Origin: CAWIMX01 sp963792785
GTDB taxonomy: Bacteria > Acidobacteriota > Vicinamibacteria > Vicinamibacterales > CAVVIG01
Reading direction: 5' to 3'
Assembly: GCA_963792785.1 (NCBI GenBank)
Contig: CAWBXO010000004.1
Span: forward strand, 1,116,001 to 1,180,000
Length of the DNA: 64,000 nt
Position numbers and translations under genes: made by a program. The notes under the pieces are model-generated. The model had not been told where the DNA came from. It worked only from the letters and a program-made list of their open reading frames with translations, and made no database searches. Positions 44,234 through 53,164 of the stretch are shown piece after piece (the stretch's first letter is position 1; each line of letters opens with the position of its first letter).

Positions 44234-44475
44234 TCGTCCCAGCCCCCGTCCTTCTCGTCGTCGTCCTCGTCTTCCTCGTCCTCGTCCTCGTCGTCCTCCT
44301 CGTCGTCGTCGTCGTCGTCCTCGTCGTCGTCGTCAGGCGCGAAGTCCAGCTCGATCGGGGACACGCCGGTGACTTCGAGGTTGGAACCGCAATCTGGGCA
44401 AGTGAGCTGGTCGCCCCGATCGACATCGAGCTCGTCGATCTCGATTTCAGCATCGCACTCGGGACACGTAGCCAT
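44230..44475 (-). CDS. LysW-like zinc-ribbon protein with an acidic tail
   Basis: An 81-residue protein. Residues 1-45 form a zinc ribbon with CPEC and CPDC pairs (MATCPECDAEIEIDELDV, LTCPDCGSNLEVTGVSP), very like LysW, the amino-group carrier of lysine/arginine synthesis. The rest is about 30 Asp/Glu residues ending KDGGWDE, similar to but not the same as the EDWGE end of LysW, where the last Glu carries the substrate. The acidic stretch is encoded by GAC/GAG triplet repeats. It is coupled to larE. GAGGT lies six bases before the ATG at 44475. Confidence 0.75.
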   Translation of the reverse strand: MATCPECDAEIEIDELDVDRGDQLTCPDCGSNLEVTGVSPIELDFAPDDDDEDDDDDDEEDDEDEDEEDEDDDEKDGGWDE

Positions 44476-44570
44476 GACGGACCTCGGCGCATCGGGCTCG
44501 CTGCGGGGTGGCTTTTCCGGCTCGGCCGTGCCAGAATCCCGCGGGCGGGCATCACGTGCGTTCTGCCCGG

Positions 44571-44600
44571 ATTATAGCGATATCGTGCGGAGGTCCGCAA
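44571..44600 (-). promoter_or_regulatory. Promoter of the lysW-like/larE pair
   Basis: TTGCGG (44600-44595), 18 nt, TATAAT (44576-44571) on the minus strand. The predicted leader is about 88 nt. The rest of 44476-44637 shows no other clear signal; the promoter of the divergent REC-PilZ gene is not evident. Confidence 0.55.
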
Positions 44601-44637
44601 CGCGTCCTGTGCGTGCGGAGCCGCTTTCCGATACCGG

Positions 44638-45363
44638 ATGCAGATGACCGCCACGTCAGTCACGACCAAGACCGTCGTCGTCGCGGACGATACCGCGTTC
44701 GTACGCGATCGCTTCCGGTCGGCGCTCGAAGGCGCGGGGCACAAGGCGGTGACCGTGAAGAGCGCCGCCGAGCTGCTCGCCCGCGTGCGCGCCGATCGCG
44801 ACGACATCGATCTCCTCGTGCTCGATCTCCGGCTGCCACACGCGCCGGGCGTCGACCTGGTCCGCGCGATCCGCAAGCTCGACGACGGGCGCCTCCCGAT
44901 CCTGGTGTTCAGCGGGACCATCGCGAGCGCCGACGAGGTCCGCGACCTCGCCGCGCTCGGCGTCGCCGGCTACGTGAACGAGTACAGCGCCGTGCAGCAC
45001 ATCCTGCCGTCGCTCGCGCCCCACCTGTTCCCCGACAACTTCAACCGTCGCAACAGCCCGCGCGTCGTCCTCGGCATCCCGATCCAGTACCGCTTCGGCA
45101 ACACCATCGCCGCCGCCCTCACGTTGAATCTCAGCCACGGCGGCATCGCGATCCGCACCACCAGCCCGCTCGACGGCGGCGCGAAGATCCGCGTGCGCTT
45201 CCGGATGCCCGGGAGCAAGCGCGACATCGACGCCGAGGGCCACATCGCCTGGAGCGACCGCCGCGTCGGGATGGGCATCCAGTTCGACCAGGTCGAGCCG
45301 GCCAACCAGGCCATCATCGACAATTTCGTCGACGCCCACTTCTTCTCCAACCGCAAGGCCTGA
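44638..45363 (+). CDS. Response-regulator receiver plus PilZ protein
   Basis: A 241-residue protein with a receiver domain (about residues 10-130) and a C-terminal PilZ domain (about 135-235). The receiver has the Asp pair in VVADDTAF, the phosphorylation Asp in LLVLDLRLP and LVFSGT, but the usual Lys before the final helix is Asn (GYVNEYS). PilZ shows RRNSPR and NLSHGGIAI, the normal cyclic-di-GMP binding pattern. It probably links phosphorylation and c-di-GMP to motility or envelope output. ATG 44644 is an alternative start. Confidence 0.85.
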   Translation: MQMTATSVTTKTVVVADDTAFVRDRFRSALEGAGHKAVTVKSAAELLARVRADRDDIDLLVLDLRLPHAPGVDLVRAIRKLDDGRLPILVFSGTIASADEVRDLAALGVAGYVNEYSAVQHILPSLAPHLFPDNFNRRNSPRVVLGIPIQYRFGNTIAAALTLNLSHGGIAIRTTSPLDGGAKIRVRFRMPGSKRDIDAEGHIAWSDRRVGMGIQFDQVEPANQAIIDNFVDAHFFSNRKA

Positions 45364-45365
45364 CC

Positions 45366-46703
45366 ATGGAACATTCGTTCACGGATATCGCCTGGCGTCT
45401 CGCCGGCGTGCTGGCCCTCGTGTTTGCCAACGGCTTCTTCGTCGCCGCGGAGTTCTCGATCGTCACGGTGCGCAAGACCCGCGTCGATCAGCTGATCGCC
45501 GAGGGACACCGGGGCGCCCGCGCCGTCCGGCGCGCGGTCTCGCAGCCGGACCGCTACATCGCAGCCACGCAGCTGGGCATCACCATGGCGAGCATCGGCC
45601 TCGGCTGGATCGGCGAGCCGGCGCTCGCGTCGCTCGTCGAGCCGCTCCTCGTCGGCCTCCCCGGCGGCCTCGCCGCCATCACGGCCCACAGCATCGCCGT
45701 CGGCATCGCGTTCGCGATCGTGACGTCGCTGCACATCGTGCTCGGCGAACTCGCGCCCAAGACGATCGCGCTGGAGCGCGCCGAGGCCACGGCCCTGCTC
45801 GTCGTGAAGCCGACCGAGTTGTTCATGAAGGCCCTGTGGCCGTTCATCCGGATGCTGAACGGCACCGGCCGCGCCGTCGTGAAGCTGTTCGGGCTGCCCC
45901 CCTCGGGCCGCCACGCCCTGGTGCACTCGGAGGAGGAGCTGAAGATGCTCGTCACCGCCAGCCAGGAGGCCGGCGTGCTCGAGGAGGAAGAGGAGCAGAT
46001 GCTCCACCGCGTGTTCGGCTTCGCGGACCTCACCGCCGGCCAGGTGATGGTGCCGCGCACCGAGATCGTGGCGGTGTCCGCCGACACGCCGCGCGACGCG
46101 CTCATCGAGCGGCTCGCGAAGGGCGGCCACGCGCGCATCCCCGTCTACCGCGGCGACCTGGACGACGTCGTGGGCATCCTGCACGCGACCGATCTGCTGA
46201 AGGCCATCGCGTCGACACCCGGGCCCATCCATCCCGCCGCGCTGGCCCGCGAGGCCCTGGCGGTGCCCGAGACCCTGCCGGCCGACGATGTGCTCGCCGA
46301 GATGCGCCGCCGCGGCGTGCGCGAAGCGCTCGTGATCGACGAGTACGGCGGCACGGCCGGCCTCGTGACGTTCGAGTCGCTGATGGAGCGCATCGTCGGC
46401 GACATCGGCGGCGGGTTCGGCGGCCGTCCGCCGCGGGTCGCCGTGCTCGGAGATGGATCGGCGGAGATCGACGGGCTGGCGCTCGTGGCCGAGATCAACG
46501 ATCAGTTCGCCCTCCACATCGACGAAGAGACCTACAACACGGTCGGCGGCTACGTGCTCGGCCGGCTGGGGCGGCGCCCGAAGCTCGGGGACACCGTGGA
46601 CGTGGAAGGGCGCGTGCTGCGCGTGGACGCGCTGGACGGCCTCCGCGTGGAGCGCGTGTGGCTGTCGACGGTGGAGGGCGCGGCGCCCGCCCGAGAGCAC
46701 TGA
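45366..46703 (+). CDS. CNNM/CorC-type hemolysin-family membrane protein
   Basis: A 445-residue protein with a DUF21 (CNNM) membrane domain of about four helices (residues 1-190), a CBS pair (about 215-335) and a C-terminal CorC_HlyC domain (about 350-435). Markers are ANGFFVAAEFSIVTVRKTRV, GLGWIGEPALA, LGELAPKTIALERAE, MVPRTEIVAVSADTP and VIDEYGGTAGLVTFE. This family is linked to magnesium or cobalt export. The ATG at 45366 is 5 bp after the REC-PilZ gene, so they are likely co-transcribed. Confidence 0.9.
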   Translation: MEHSFTDIAWRLAGVLALVFANGFFVAAEFSIVTVRKTRVDQLIAEGHRGARAVRRAVSQPDRYIAATQLGITMASIGLGWIGEPALASLVEPLLVGLPGGLAAITAHSIAVGIAFAIVTSLHIVLGELAPKTIALERAEATALLVVKPTELFMKALWPFIRMLNGTGRAVVKLFGLPPSGRHALVHSEEELKMLVTASQEAGVLEEEEEQMLHRVFGFADLTAGQVMVPRTEIVAVSADTPRDALIERLAKGGHARIPVYRGDLDDVVGILHATDLLKAIASTPGPIHPAALAREALAVPETLPADDVLAEMRRRGVREALVIDEYGGTAGLVTFESLMERIVGDIGGGFGGRPPRVAVLGDGSAEIDGLALVAEINDQFALHIDEETYNTVGGYVLGRLGRRPKLGDTVDVEGRVLRVDALDGLRVERVWLSTVEGAAPAREH

Positions 46704-46704
46704 C

Positions 46705-48837
46705 TCAGTCGGCGCGCAGCAGCCGCAGCGCGTTGGCGATGACGATGAGCGACGCCCCGGTGTCGGCGGCGATCGCCATCCACAGCGTGGCGACGCCGAC
46801 GGCCGCGAGCGCCACGAACGCCGCCTTCAGCGTCAGCGCGATCGCGAAGTTCGCGCGGATGTTCCGGACCGCCGCGCGGCTCAGGCGGAACACGTAGGGA
46901 ATCATCAGCAGATCGTCCGCCATCAGCGCGACGTCGGCGGTCTCGAGGGCGGCGTCGCTGCCGGCCGCGCCCATCGCGATGCCGAGGTCGGCCGCCGCCA
47001 GCGCCGGCGCGTCGTTGATCCCGTCGCCCACCATCGCCACGGCCCCGTGCCGGGCGCGCAGCGCCTCCACCGCCGCCACCTTGTCCTCGGGCAGCAGCTC
47101 GGCGAGGCATTCGTCGGCGCCGAGCTCGTCGGCGACGGCGCGCGCCGTGGCGGGCGCGTCGCCGCTCAGCAGGACGATCGGGTGCAGCCCCTCGAGCCTG
47201 AGCCGGCGCACGGTCTCGCGGCCGGCGGGCCGCGGGCGATCCCGCACGGCGATGATGCCCACCGGCGCGTCGTCTCGCGCCACGAGCACCGCCGTCCGGC
47301 CGCTGGCCGTGACCGACGCGAGGCGGGCGTGCAGCGCGGGCGAGCAGAGGCGCCGTTCCTCGAACAGCCGGTGGTTGCCGATCAGGATTCGGGCCCCGCC
47401 GACGCGGCCTTCGGCGCCGAGGCCGACGAGCGCGCGAACCTCGTCACCCGGCGGCACGGCGATGCCGAGCGACGCGGTGTGCTCGAGGATCGCCTGGGCG
47501 ATCGGATGCGACGACCGCCGCTCGACCGACGCCGCCAGGCCGAGCAGCGCCGGCGGAGGGAGGCCGTCGAGCGCCAGGACGTCGACGACCTCCGGGCGGC
47601 CGGAGGTGAGCGTGCCGGTCTTATCGAACGCGATGCAGCGCACGCGGCTCGCGCGCTCGAGGTGCACGCCTCCCTTGAACAGCACGCCGCGGCGCGCGGC
47701 GGCCGCGAGCGCCGCCACGACCGACACCGGCGTCGAGATCACCAGGGCGCAGGGGCACGCGACGACGAGCAGCACGAGCGCGCGGCCGGCGGCGGTGCGC
47801 CACGACAGGTCCGATGCCAGCGGGGGGACGATCGCGAGCAGACCGGCCAGACCGACCACGGCCGGTGTGTAGACGCGGGCGAAGCGATCGACGAGCGTCT
47901 GCGTCGGTGCGCGCTGGGCCTGGGCGCGCTCCACCAGGTGGATCATGCGCGCGAGGCGCGTGTCGCGGCCCACCCGCGTCACCCGCACGTCGAGCGCACC
48001 GGCGCCGTTGATGCTGCCGGCGAACACCTCGTCGCCCGGCGCCTTGTCCGCCGGCAGCGACTCCCCCGTCACGGGCGCCTGGTTCACGGCGCTCTCGCCC
48101 GCGACGACCTCGCCGTCCAGCGGCACCTTCTCCCCTGGCCGCACCAGGACAATCGCCCCTCGGGGCACCTCGGCGATCGGCCGACGCCGCTCCCCCTCCG
48201 CCTCCCGCACCAGCGCCTCGGCGGGCGCCAGATCCATCAGCGACCGAATCGCGTGGCGCGCCCGCTCGAGCGTCCGCGCCTCGACGAGCTGCGCCACGGC
48301 GAACAGCAGGACGACCGCCGCCGCCTCCGCCCACTGGCCGAGCGCCACCGCGCCCGCGGCCGCGGCGAGCATCAGCACGTGGATGTCGAGCGCGCGGGCC
48401 CGGAGCGAGCGCCAGGCGCGCGGGGCGGTGAGCGTGAGGCCGACGGCGAGCGCCGCCGCGTACAGGACCGTGGCGGAGACCGGGCGATCGAGCGCACCGG
48501 CGGCGGCCGCCACGCCGAACAACAGGCTGCCCGCGGCGGCGATCGCGAGGCGGTGGGGCCCGCGGCCGGCGCCGCTCTCCTCCGCTTCGTGCTCGAGCCA
48601 CGCGCGCAGGCCGGTGTCGGCCACCGCCCCGGCGATCGTCGAGGTCGTCAGGCGCGCGGCATCGTACCGGACGTGGAGCCGCTGTCCAATCAGGTCGACC
48701 GTGAAATCCTCCAGGCCGTCGAGGTGTCGGAAGCGCCGTTCGATCAGGTCGACCTCTTCCCGGCAGTCGAGGCCTTCCACGCGAAAGGTGGACTCGGCGT
48801 GAACGGCGCAGACGTCGCAGGCCGGGGCGCGGGTCAC
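46705..48837 (-). CDS. Heavy-metal P1B-type ATPase (ZntA/CadA type)
   Basis: An inner-membrane pump for Zn2+, Cd2+ or Pb2+, 710 residues. The N-terminal metal-binding region has ACDVCAVHA and VEGLDCREEVDLIE, where the usual CxxC is CxxE, a variant seen in zinc pumps. The ion-path motif is VACPCALVIS, the phosphorylation site is FDKTGTLTSG at about residue 402, and the hinge is VGDGINDAPALAAADLGIAM. The GTG start at 48837 overlaps the ArsR stop. It converges on the CNNM gene with a 1-bp gap. Confidence 0.93.
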   Translation of the reverse strand: MTRAPACDVCAVHAESTFRVEGLDCREEVDLIERRFRHLDGLEDFTVDLIGQRLHVRYDAARLTTSTIAGAVADTGLRAWLEHEAEESGAGRGPHRLAIAAAGSLLFGVAAAAGALDRPVSATVLYAAALAVGLTLTAPRAWRSLRARALDIHVLMLAAAAGAVALGQWAEAAAVVLLFAVAQLVEARTLERARHAIRSLMDLAPAEALVREAEGERRRPIAEVPRGAIVLVRPGEKVPLDGEVVAGESAVNQAPVTGESLPADKAPGDEVFAGSINGAGALDVRVTRVGRDTRLARMIHLVERAQAQRAPTQTLVDRFARVYTPAVVGLAGLLAIVPPLASDLSWRTAAGRALVLLVVACPCALVISTPVSVVAALAAAARRGVLFKGGVHLERASRVRCIAFDKTGTLTSGRPEVVDVLALDGLPPPALLGLAASVERRSSHPIAQAILEHTASLGIAVPPGDEVRALVGLGAEGRVGGARILIGNHRLFEERRLCSPALHARLASVTASGRTAVLVARDDAPVGIIAVRDRPRPAGRETVRRLRLEGLHPIVLLSGDAPATARAVADELGADECLAELLPEDKVAAVEALRARHGAVAMVGDGINDAPALAAADLGIAMGAAGSDAALETADVALMADDLLMIPYVFRLSRAAVRNIRANFAIALTLKAAFVALAAVGVATLWMAIAADTGASLIVIANALRLLRAD

Positions 48838-49163
48838 GGGCGCCTCCGGCGGCGGGGCGCCGCCTCCTGGACGTGCTCGAGACCCTCGGCGAAGAGGTTC
48901 ACGATGTGGTGGTCGTCGAGCCTGTAGAAGATCTGCCGGCCGGCGCGGCGCGGGCGGACCAGGCGCACGCTGCGGAGCAGGCGGAGCTGGTGGGAGACGG
49001 CCGACTCGCTCGCGCCGAGCAGCCGGGCGATGTCGCGGACGCACAGCTCGCGGCGCGACACGGCGTCGAGGATGCGCACGCGCGTGGCGTCCCCGAGCAG
49101 GTGGAAGGTCTCGGCGAGCGCGGCGACGGACGCGGGCGCGAGCAGGCCCTTATCTAGGCTCAT
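48834..49163 (-). CDS. ArsR/SmtB-family metal-responsive repressor
   Basis: A 109-residue winged-helix repressor. The metal/DNA region reads RVRILDAVSRRELCVRDIA, in which the ELCVRD Cys is the site used by CadC/SmtB-type sensors. SESAVSHQLRLLRSVRLVRP is the recognition helix, followed by GRQIFYRLDDHHI with C-terminal His residues. It controls the adjoining ATPase gene and itself. Its ATG overlaps the operator palindrome, and there is no ribosome binding site. Confidence 0.92.
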   Translation of the reverse strand: MSLDKGLLAPASVAALAETFHLLGDATRVRILDAVSRRELCVRDIARLLGASESAVSHQLRLLRSVRLVRPRRAGRQIFYRLDDHHIVNLFAEGLEHVQEAAPRRRRRP

Positions 49164-49181
49164 ATGAACAGGTGTTCATAT
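49162..49181. promoter_or_regulatory. ArsR-type operator overlapping the repressor start codon
   Basis: ATATGAACAGGTGTTCATAT is a perfect 9-2-9 palindrome that contains TGAA-N6-TTCA, the core of SmtB/ArsR operators. Its left half covers the repressor ATG (49163-49161). A -10-like TAATAT lies just upstream on the minus strand, so a bound repressor would cover the transcription start. Confidence 0.75.
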
Positions 49182-49216
49182 ATTAACACGGGCGGCCGCC
49201 GGAGCCGCCCCCCCTA

Positions 49217-49684
49217 TCAGGCCAGCTGGCCCAGGACCGCGAAGATCCGGTCATAGGCGGGCTCGTTCCGCGCGTCCTCGAGCACCTCGCGGTACCGCAC
49301 GACGCCGGCCTGGTCGACCACGAAGACCGCGCGCTTGGCGATCCCCTTCATGCCGATCATGTCCTCGTTGAACACGCCGTACTCGCGGATCACCGTCTTG
49401 TTGAAGTCGCTGAGGAGCGGGAAGTTGTACTGCTGGGCGTCCTTGTAGGCCTTGAGCGAGAAGAACGTGTCCACGCTGATGCCCAGCACCTGCGCGTGGG
49501 CTTGGCTGAGCACGGCCAGCTGGTCGCGGAACGTGCACAGCTCCTTCGTGCACGTGCCGCTGAAGGCCGCCGGGAAGAACGCCAGCACGACCGGGCGGCC
49601 CCGGAGGCCGGACAGGGTCACGGGTTGGCGGTCCTGATCGACAAGGGTGAAGTCCGGAGCGGGGGTTCCGACGTCTACAGTCAT
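49217..49684 (-). CDS. Peroxiredoxin (AhpC/TSA, AhpE/Bcp-like)
   Basis: Reduces hydrogen or organic peroxides with a thiol partner. The 155-residue protein has APDFTLVDQDRQPVTLSGLR, then LAFFPAAFSGTCTKELCTFR with the peroxidatic Cys in TCTKELC and a nearby second Cys. FPLLSDFNKTVIREYGV follows. The ATG at 49684 has AGGAG seven bases upstream. It stands alone between the metal-resistance genes and the ABC operon. Confidence 0.9.
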   Translation of the reverse strand: MTVDVGTPAPDFTLVDQDRQPVTLSGLRGRPVVLAFFPAAFSGTCTKELCTFRDQLAVLSQAHAQVLGISVDTFFSLKAYKDAQQYNFPLLSDFNKTVIREYGVFNEDMIGMKGIAKRAVFVVDQAGVVRYREVLEDARNEPAYDRIFAVLGQLA

Positions 49685-49750
49685 GACAGTCTCCTGGCTC
49701 GGCATTTTACATTCGGTGACGTCCACCGCCGGACGGGGCGGCGAACCGCC

Positions 49751-49779
49751 TTGCCCTGTCCTTCGCGGTCGGATAGCAT
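49751..49779 (+). promoter_or_regulatory. Promoter of the Gld-like ABC operon
   Basis: TTGCCC (49751-49756), 17 nt, TAGCAT (49774-49779). The leader is about 23 nt and includes GGAGG upstream of GTG 49808. Confidence 0.5.
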
Positions 49780-49807
49780 TTTTGGTTGGCGTGGAGGCGC
49801 CCCACCA

Positions 49808-50803
49808 GTGATAGAGGTTCAGCACCTGACGAAACGATACGGCCGCGTCACGGCTGTCGACGACGTCAGTTTTCGCGTGGAAACCGGTGAAATCCTCGGT
49901 TTCCTTGGTCCCAACGGCGCCGGCAAGACCACGACCATGCGAATCCTGACCGGGTACATGCCGGCCACCACGGGCAAAGCCGTGGTCGCCGGGTTCGACG
50001 TGTTCGAGCAGCCCATCGAAGCCAAACGCCGTATCGGCTACCTCCCCGAAACGCCGCCGCTCTACACCGACATGACCGTCCTGGAATACCTCCAGTTCGT
50101 CGCGAAGGTGAAGGGCGTGCCGGCGCACGAGCGCAAGACGCGCATCCAGACCGTGATGGCGCGCACGCGGATCGACGACATGGCCGGGCGGCTCTGCGGG
50201 AAGCTGTCGAAAGGCTACAAGCAGCGCGTCGGGCTCGCCCAGGCGCTCGTGCACAACCCGGACGTGCTCGTGCTCGACGAGCCCACGGCCGGCCTCGATC
50301 CGAAGCAGATCATCGAGACGCGCGAGTTGATCAAGGAACTCGCCGGCAACCACACGATCATCCTCAGCACGCATATCCTCCCCGAGGTGTCGCAGACCTG
50401 TCAGCGGGTCGTGATCATCAACAAGGGCCGGGTCGTGGCCGTCGACACGCCGGACAACCTCACGGCCCGCTTGCGCGGCTCCGAGACGATGTACCTGCAG
50501 ATCGACGCGGCGGGCGCCGACGTGAGCGGGCCGATCGGCCGGCTGCCGGGCGTCGTGCGCATCGTCGAGGTGGATCGGCGCGGGTCCGCCGTCGGGTACG
50601 AGATCGAGAGCGAGCACGACCGCGACGTCCGCCGGGAACTCGCGCGGACCGTGGTGGCTGGCGGCTGGGGGCTGCTCGAGCTCCGGCCGATGCGCATGAG
50701 CCTCGAGGAGATCTTCCTCTCGCTCACGACCGAAGATGCCGCGCGGGCCGGCGCCCCGCCCGAGCCGGAGTCCGCGCCGGAACCGGAGGCCGCCCATGGG
50801 TAA
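49808..50803 (+). CDS. ABC transporter ATP-binding protein (GldA-like)
   Basis: A 331-residue ATPase. Walker A is FLGPNGAGKTTTMRILTGYM, the signature is KLSKGYKQRVGLAQALVHNP (LSKGYKQR instead of LSGGQ), Walker B is VLVLDEPTAGLDP, and the switch His is in ILSTHI. The tail has a DUF4162-like domain and ends in a Pro/Glu repeat. The GTG at 49808 is chosen because family similarity starts there. It overlaps the permease gene by 8 bp. Confidence 0.9.
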   Translation: MIEVQHLTKRYGRVTAVDDVSFRVETGEILGFLGPNGAGKTTTMRILTGYMPATTGKAVVAGFDVFEQPIEAKRRIGYLPETPPLYTDMTVLEYLQFVAKVKGVPAHERKTRIQTVMARTRIDDMAGRLCGKLSKGYKQRVGLAQALVHNPDVLVLDEPTAGLDPKQIIETRELIKELAGNHTIILSTHILPEVSQTCQRVVIINKGRVVAVDTPDNLTARLRGSETMYLQIDAAGADVSGPIGRLPGVVRIVEVDRRGSAVGYEIESEHDRDVRRELARTVVAGGWGLLELRPMRMSLEEIFLSLTTEDAARAGAPPEPESAPEPEAAHG

Positions 50804-51569
50804 CATCCTCGCCGTCGCGCACAAGGAGCTGAAGTCCTACTTCGCCTCGCCGATCGCCTACGTCGTGATCGGCGTGTTCGCGCTGGCGTTCGGCTACTTC
50901 TACGTGGCCCTGCTCTTCTATTTCATCCAGCAGAGCATGGGCATGAGCCAGTTCGGCGCGGCCGGCCCGCAGACCGTGAACATCAACGACCTGATGATCC
51001 GCGGCCTGCTCAACAACGTGACCGTGCTCATCCTGTTCCTGATGCCGACGATCACGATGCGGACCTACGCGGAGGAGAAGAAGTCGGGCACGATGGAGCT
51101 GCTCCTGACCTCGCCCCTCACGGACTTCCAGATCGTGATGGGCAAGTTTCTCGGCGCCCTGTCGCTGTACACGATCATGCTGGCCGTCACGCTGATCCAC
51201 TTCGGGATTCTGTTCCTCTACGGATCGCCGGAGTGGAAACCGATCGCCACGGCCTACCTGGGGCTGCTGCTCCTTGGCGGTTCGTTCATCTCGGTCGGCC
51301 TGTTCATCTCGAGCCTCTCGAAGAACCAGATCGTGGCCGGCGCGGTCACGTTCGTCGTCTTCCTGCTCCTCTGGATCAGCACCTGGATCGCGGACTTCGC
51401 CAGCCCGACCGTCGGCGCGATCGCCCGCTATATGTCGGTCGTCGATCACTTCGATGACTTCAGCAAGGGCGTCATCGACACGACGCATCTGATCTTCTAT
51501 CTGAGCTTCATCACGTTCGGCTTGTACCTCACGGCCAAGTCGATCGACAGCGAACGCTGGAGGGGTTGA
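50796..51569 (+). CDS. ABC transporter permease (GldF-like)
   Basis: A 257-residue, six-helix permease of the ABC-2 type. AVAHKELKSYFASPIAYVVI is the typical N-terminus, RTYAEEKKSGTMELLLTSPL the coupling region, and the last helices read AGAVTFVVFLLLWISTWIAD. The ATG at 50796 overlaps the ATPase stop. Together with the ATPase and the next gene it forms a GldA-GldF-GldG type complex. Confidence 0.9.
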   Translation: MGNILAVAHKELKSYFASPIAYVVIGVFALAFGYFYVALLFYFIQQSMGMSQFGAAGPQTVNINDLMIRGLLNNVTVLILFLMPTITMRTYAEEKKSGTMELLLTSPLTDFQIVMGKFLGALSLYTIMLAVTLIHFGILFLYGSPEWKPIATAYLGLLLLGGSFISVGLFISSLSKNQIVAGAVTFVVFLLLWISTWIADFASPTVGAIARYMSVVDHFDDFSKGVIDTTHLIFYLSFITFGLYLTAKSIDSERWRG

Positions 51570-51571
51570 CC

Positions 51572-53162
51572 GTGGTGAACCGCATTCTGAACATCGTCGG
51601 CTGGCTCGGCACGGCGCTCGTCATCGCCGCCGTCGCCATCCGCTTCGGGCTCCCCCAGCAGGAACAGGTCGGCGTCTACCTCGCGTGGGCCGGCCTCGCG
51701 GCCATCCTGCTCTACCTCGCCGGCCAGTGGCGCGAGATCGGGCAGCTGCTGGCGGGCCGGCAGGCCCGCTACGGCACCCTGTCGGCGACGGGCGTCCTCG
51801 TCATGCTCGGCGTTCTGGTGGCCATCAACTACATCGGCCAGAAGCAGAACAAGCGCTGGGACTTCACGGCGAACCAGCAGTTCAGCCTGTCGGACCAGAC
51901 CAAGTCCGTCCTCGACGGCCTCAAGTCGCCGCTCCAGGTGCTCGTGTTCGCGCGCGACATCGAAATGCAGCCGTACCGCGACCGGCTGCAGGCGTACCAG
52001 TACGTGTCGAGCCAGGTCTCGCCGGAATTCATCGACATCGATAAGGACCGCGCGCGCGCCGACGAGAACCAGGTGACCCAGTACGGCACCATCGTGCTCA
52101 AGTACGGGGGCCGCACCGAGCGCATCACGACGAACACCGAGCAGGACATCACCAACGGCATCATCAAGGTCATCACCGGCGAGGCGCGGAAGATCTACTT
52201 CACCCAGGGCCACGGCGAGAAGGACACCACCTCCGCCTCCGAGCGCGACGGCTACAACGTCATCGTCGGAGAGTTGACGAAAGAGAACTACACGGTCGCG
52301 CCCCTGGTGCTCGCGCAGACCGGCGCCGTCCCAGACGACGCGACCGCCGTCGTCGTCGCCGGGCCGAAAACGGACTTCTTCCAGCCCGAGATCGAGGCGC
52401 TGCAGGCCTACCTCGACAAGCAGGGCAAGCTCCTGCTGGAGCTCGACCCGCCGCTCACGTCGAACGCGGCGCCCCTGACCAACCTGCTGGCGCTCGCGCA
52501 CGACTGGGGCTTCGACGTCGGGCGACAACGTCGTTGTCGACGTCAGCGGGATGGGCCGCCTCTTCGGCGCCAACGAGTCGGTGCCGGTGGCCGCGAACTA
52601 TCCGACGCACCCGATCACGGAGAACTTCAAACTGATTACGGCGTTTCCGTTGGCGCGATCGGTCGATCCGGTGACGGGCGGCGTGAACGGACATACGCCG
52701 CAGGCGTTCGTCGAGACCAGCCCGCAGAGCTGGGCCGAGACCGACCTGGCGAGCCTGACCTCGGGCGCCGAGGTGGGCTACGACGAAGCCAAGGGAGACC
52801 GGCTCGGCCCGATCGCGATCGCGGCGGCCCTGTCGGCGCCGAAGGCCGACGAGGCGCCGGCGCCCCCCGACAAGCCGGCCGACGACGCGCCGAAGCCGGA
52901 GACACGGGTCGTCGTGATCGGCGATTCCGATTTCGCGACGAACAGCGCCCTCGGCATCCAGGGGAACAAGGACCTGTTCATGAACATTCTCGGCTGGCTC
53001 TCCCAGCAGGAGAACCTGATCTCCATCCGCCCGAAAGATCCCCAGGATCGGCGCGTCACGATGACCGAGACCCAGCAGACCAACGTTGAGTGGCTCTCGC
53101 TGCTGGTGATCCCCGGCCTGATCTTCGGATCGGGCATCTATGCCTGGTGGCGGAGGCGCTAG
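51572..53162 (+). CDS. GldG-like ABC auxiliary membrane protein (one frameshift)
   Basis: A protein of 529 residues once a surplus G at 52520 is removed. Three N-terminal membrane helices are followed by a periplasmic domain with WDFTANQQFSLSDQTKSVLD, the typical GldG start, DIDKDRARADENQVTQYGT, and FTQGHGEKDTTSASE. A C-terminal helix (LSLLVIPGLIFGSGIYAWW) ends the protein. Such subunits accompany gliding or other surface-related ABC systems; the substrate is unknown. GTG 51572 has GGAGG eight bases upstream. Confidence 0.8.
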
Positions 53163-53164
53163 AC

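Noticed and set aside
43601..44647. Plus-strand open frame with a poly-Ser stretch
   Set aside because: The Ser run is the antisense of the GAC/GAG tract in the LysW-like gene.
48837..49044. N-terminal extension of the metal ATPase upstream of GTG 48837
   Set aside because: The extension is an Arg/Pro-rich shadow of the ArsR gene, and the GTGA overlap gives the natural start.
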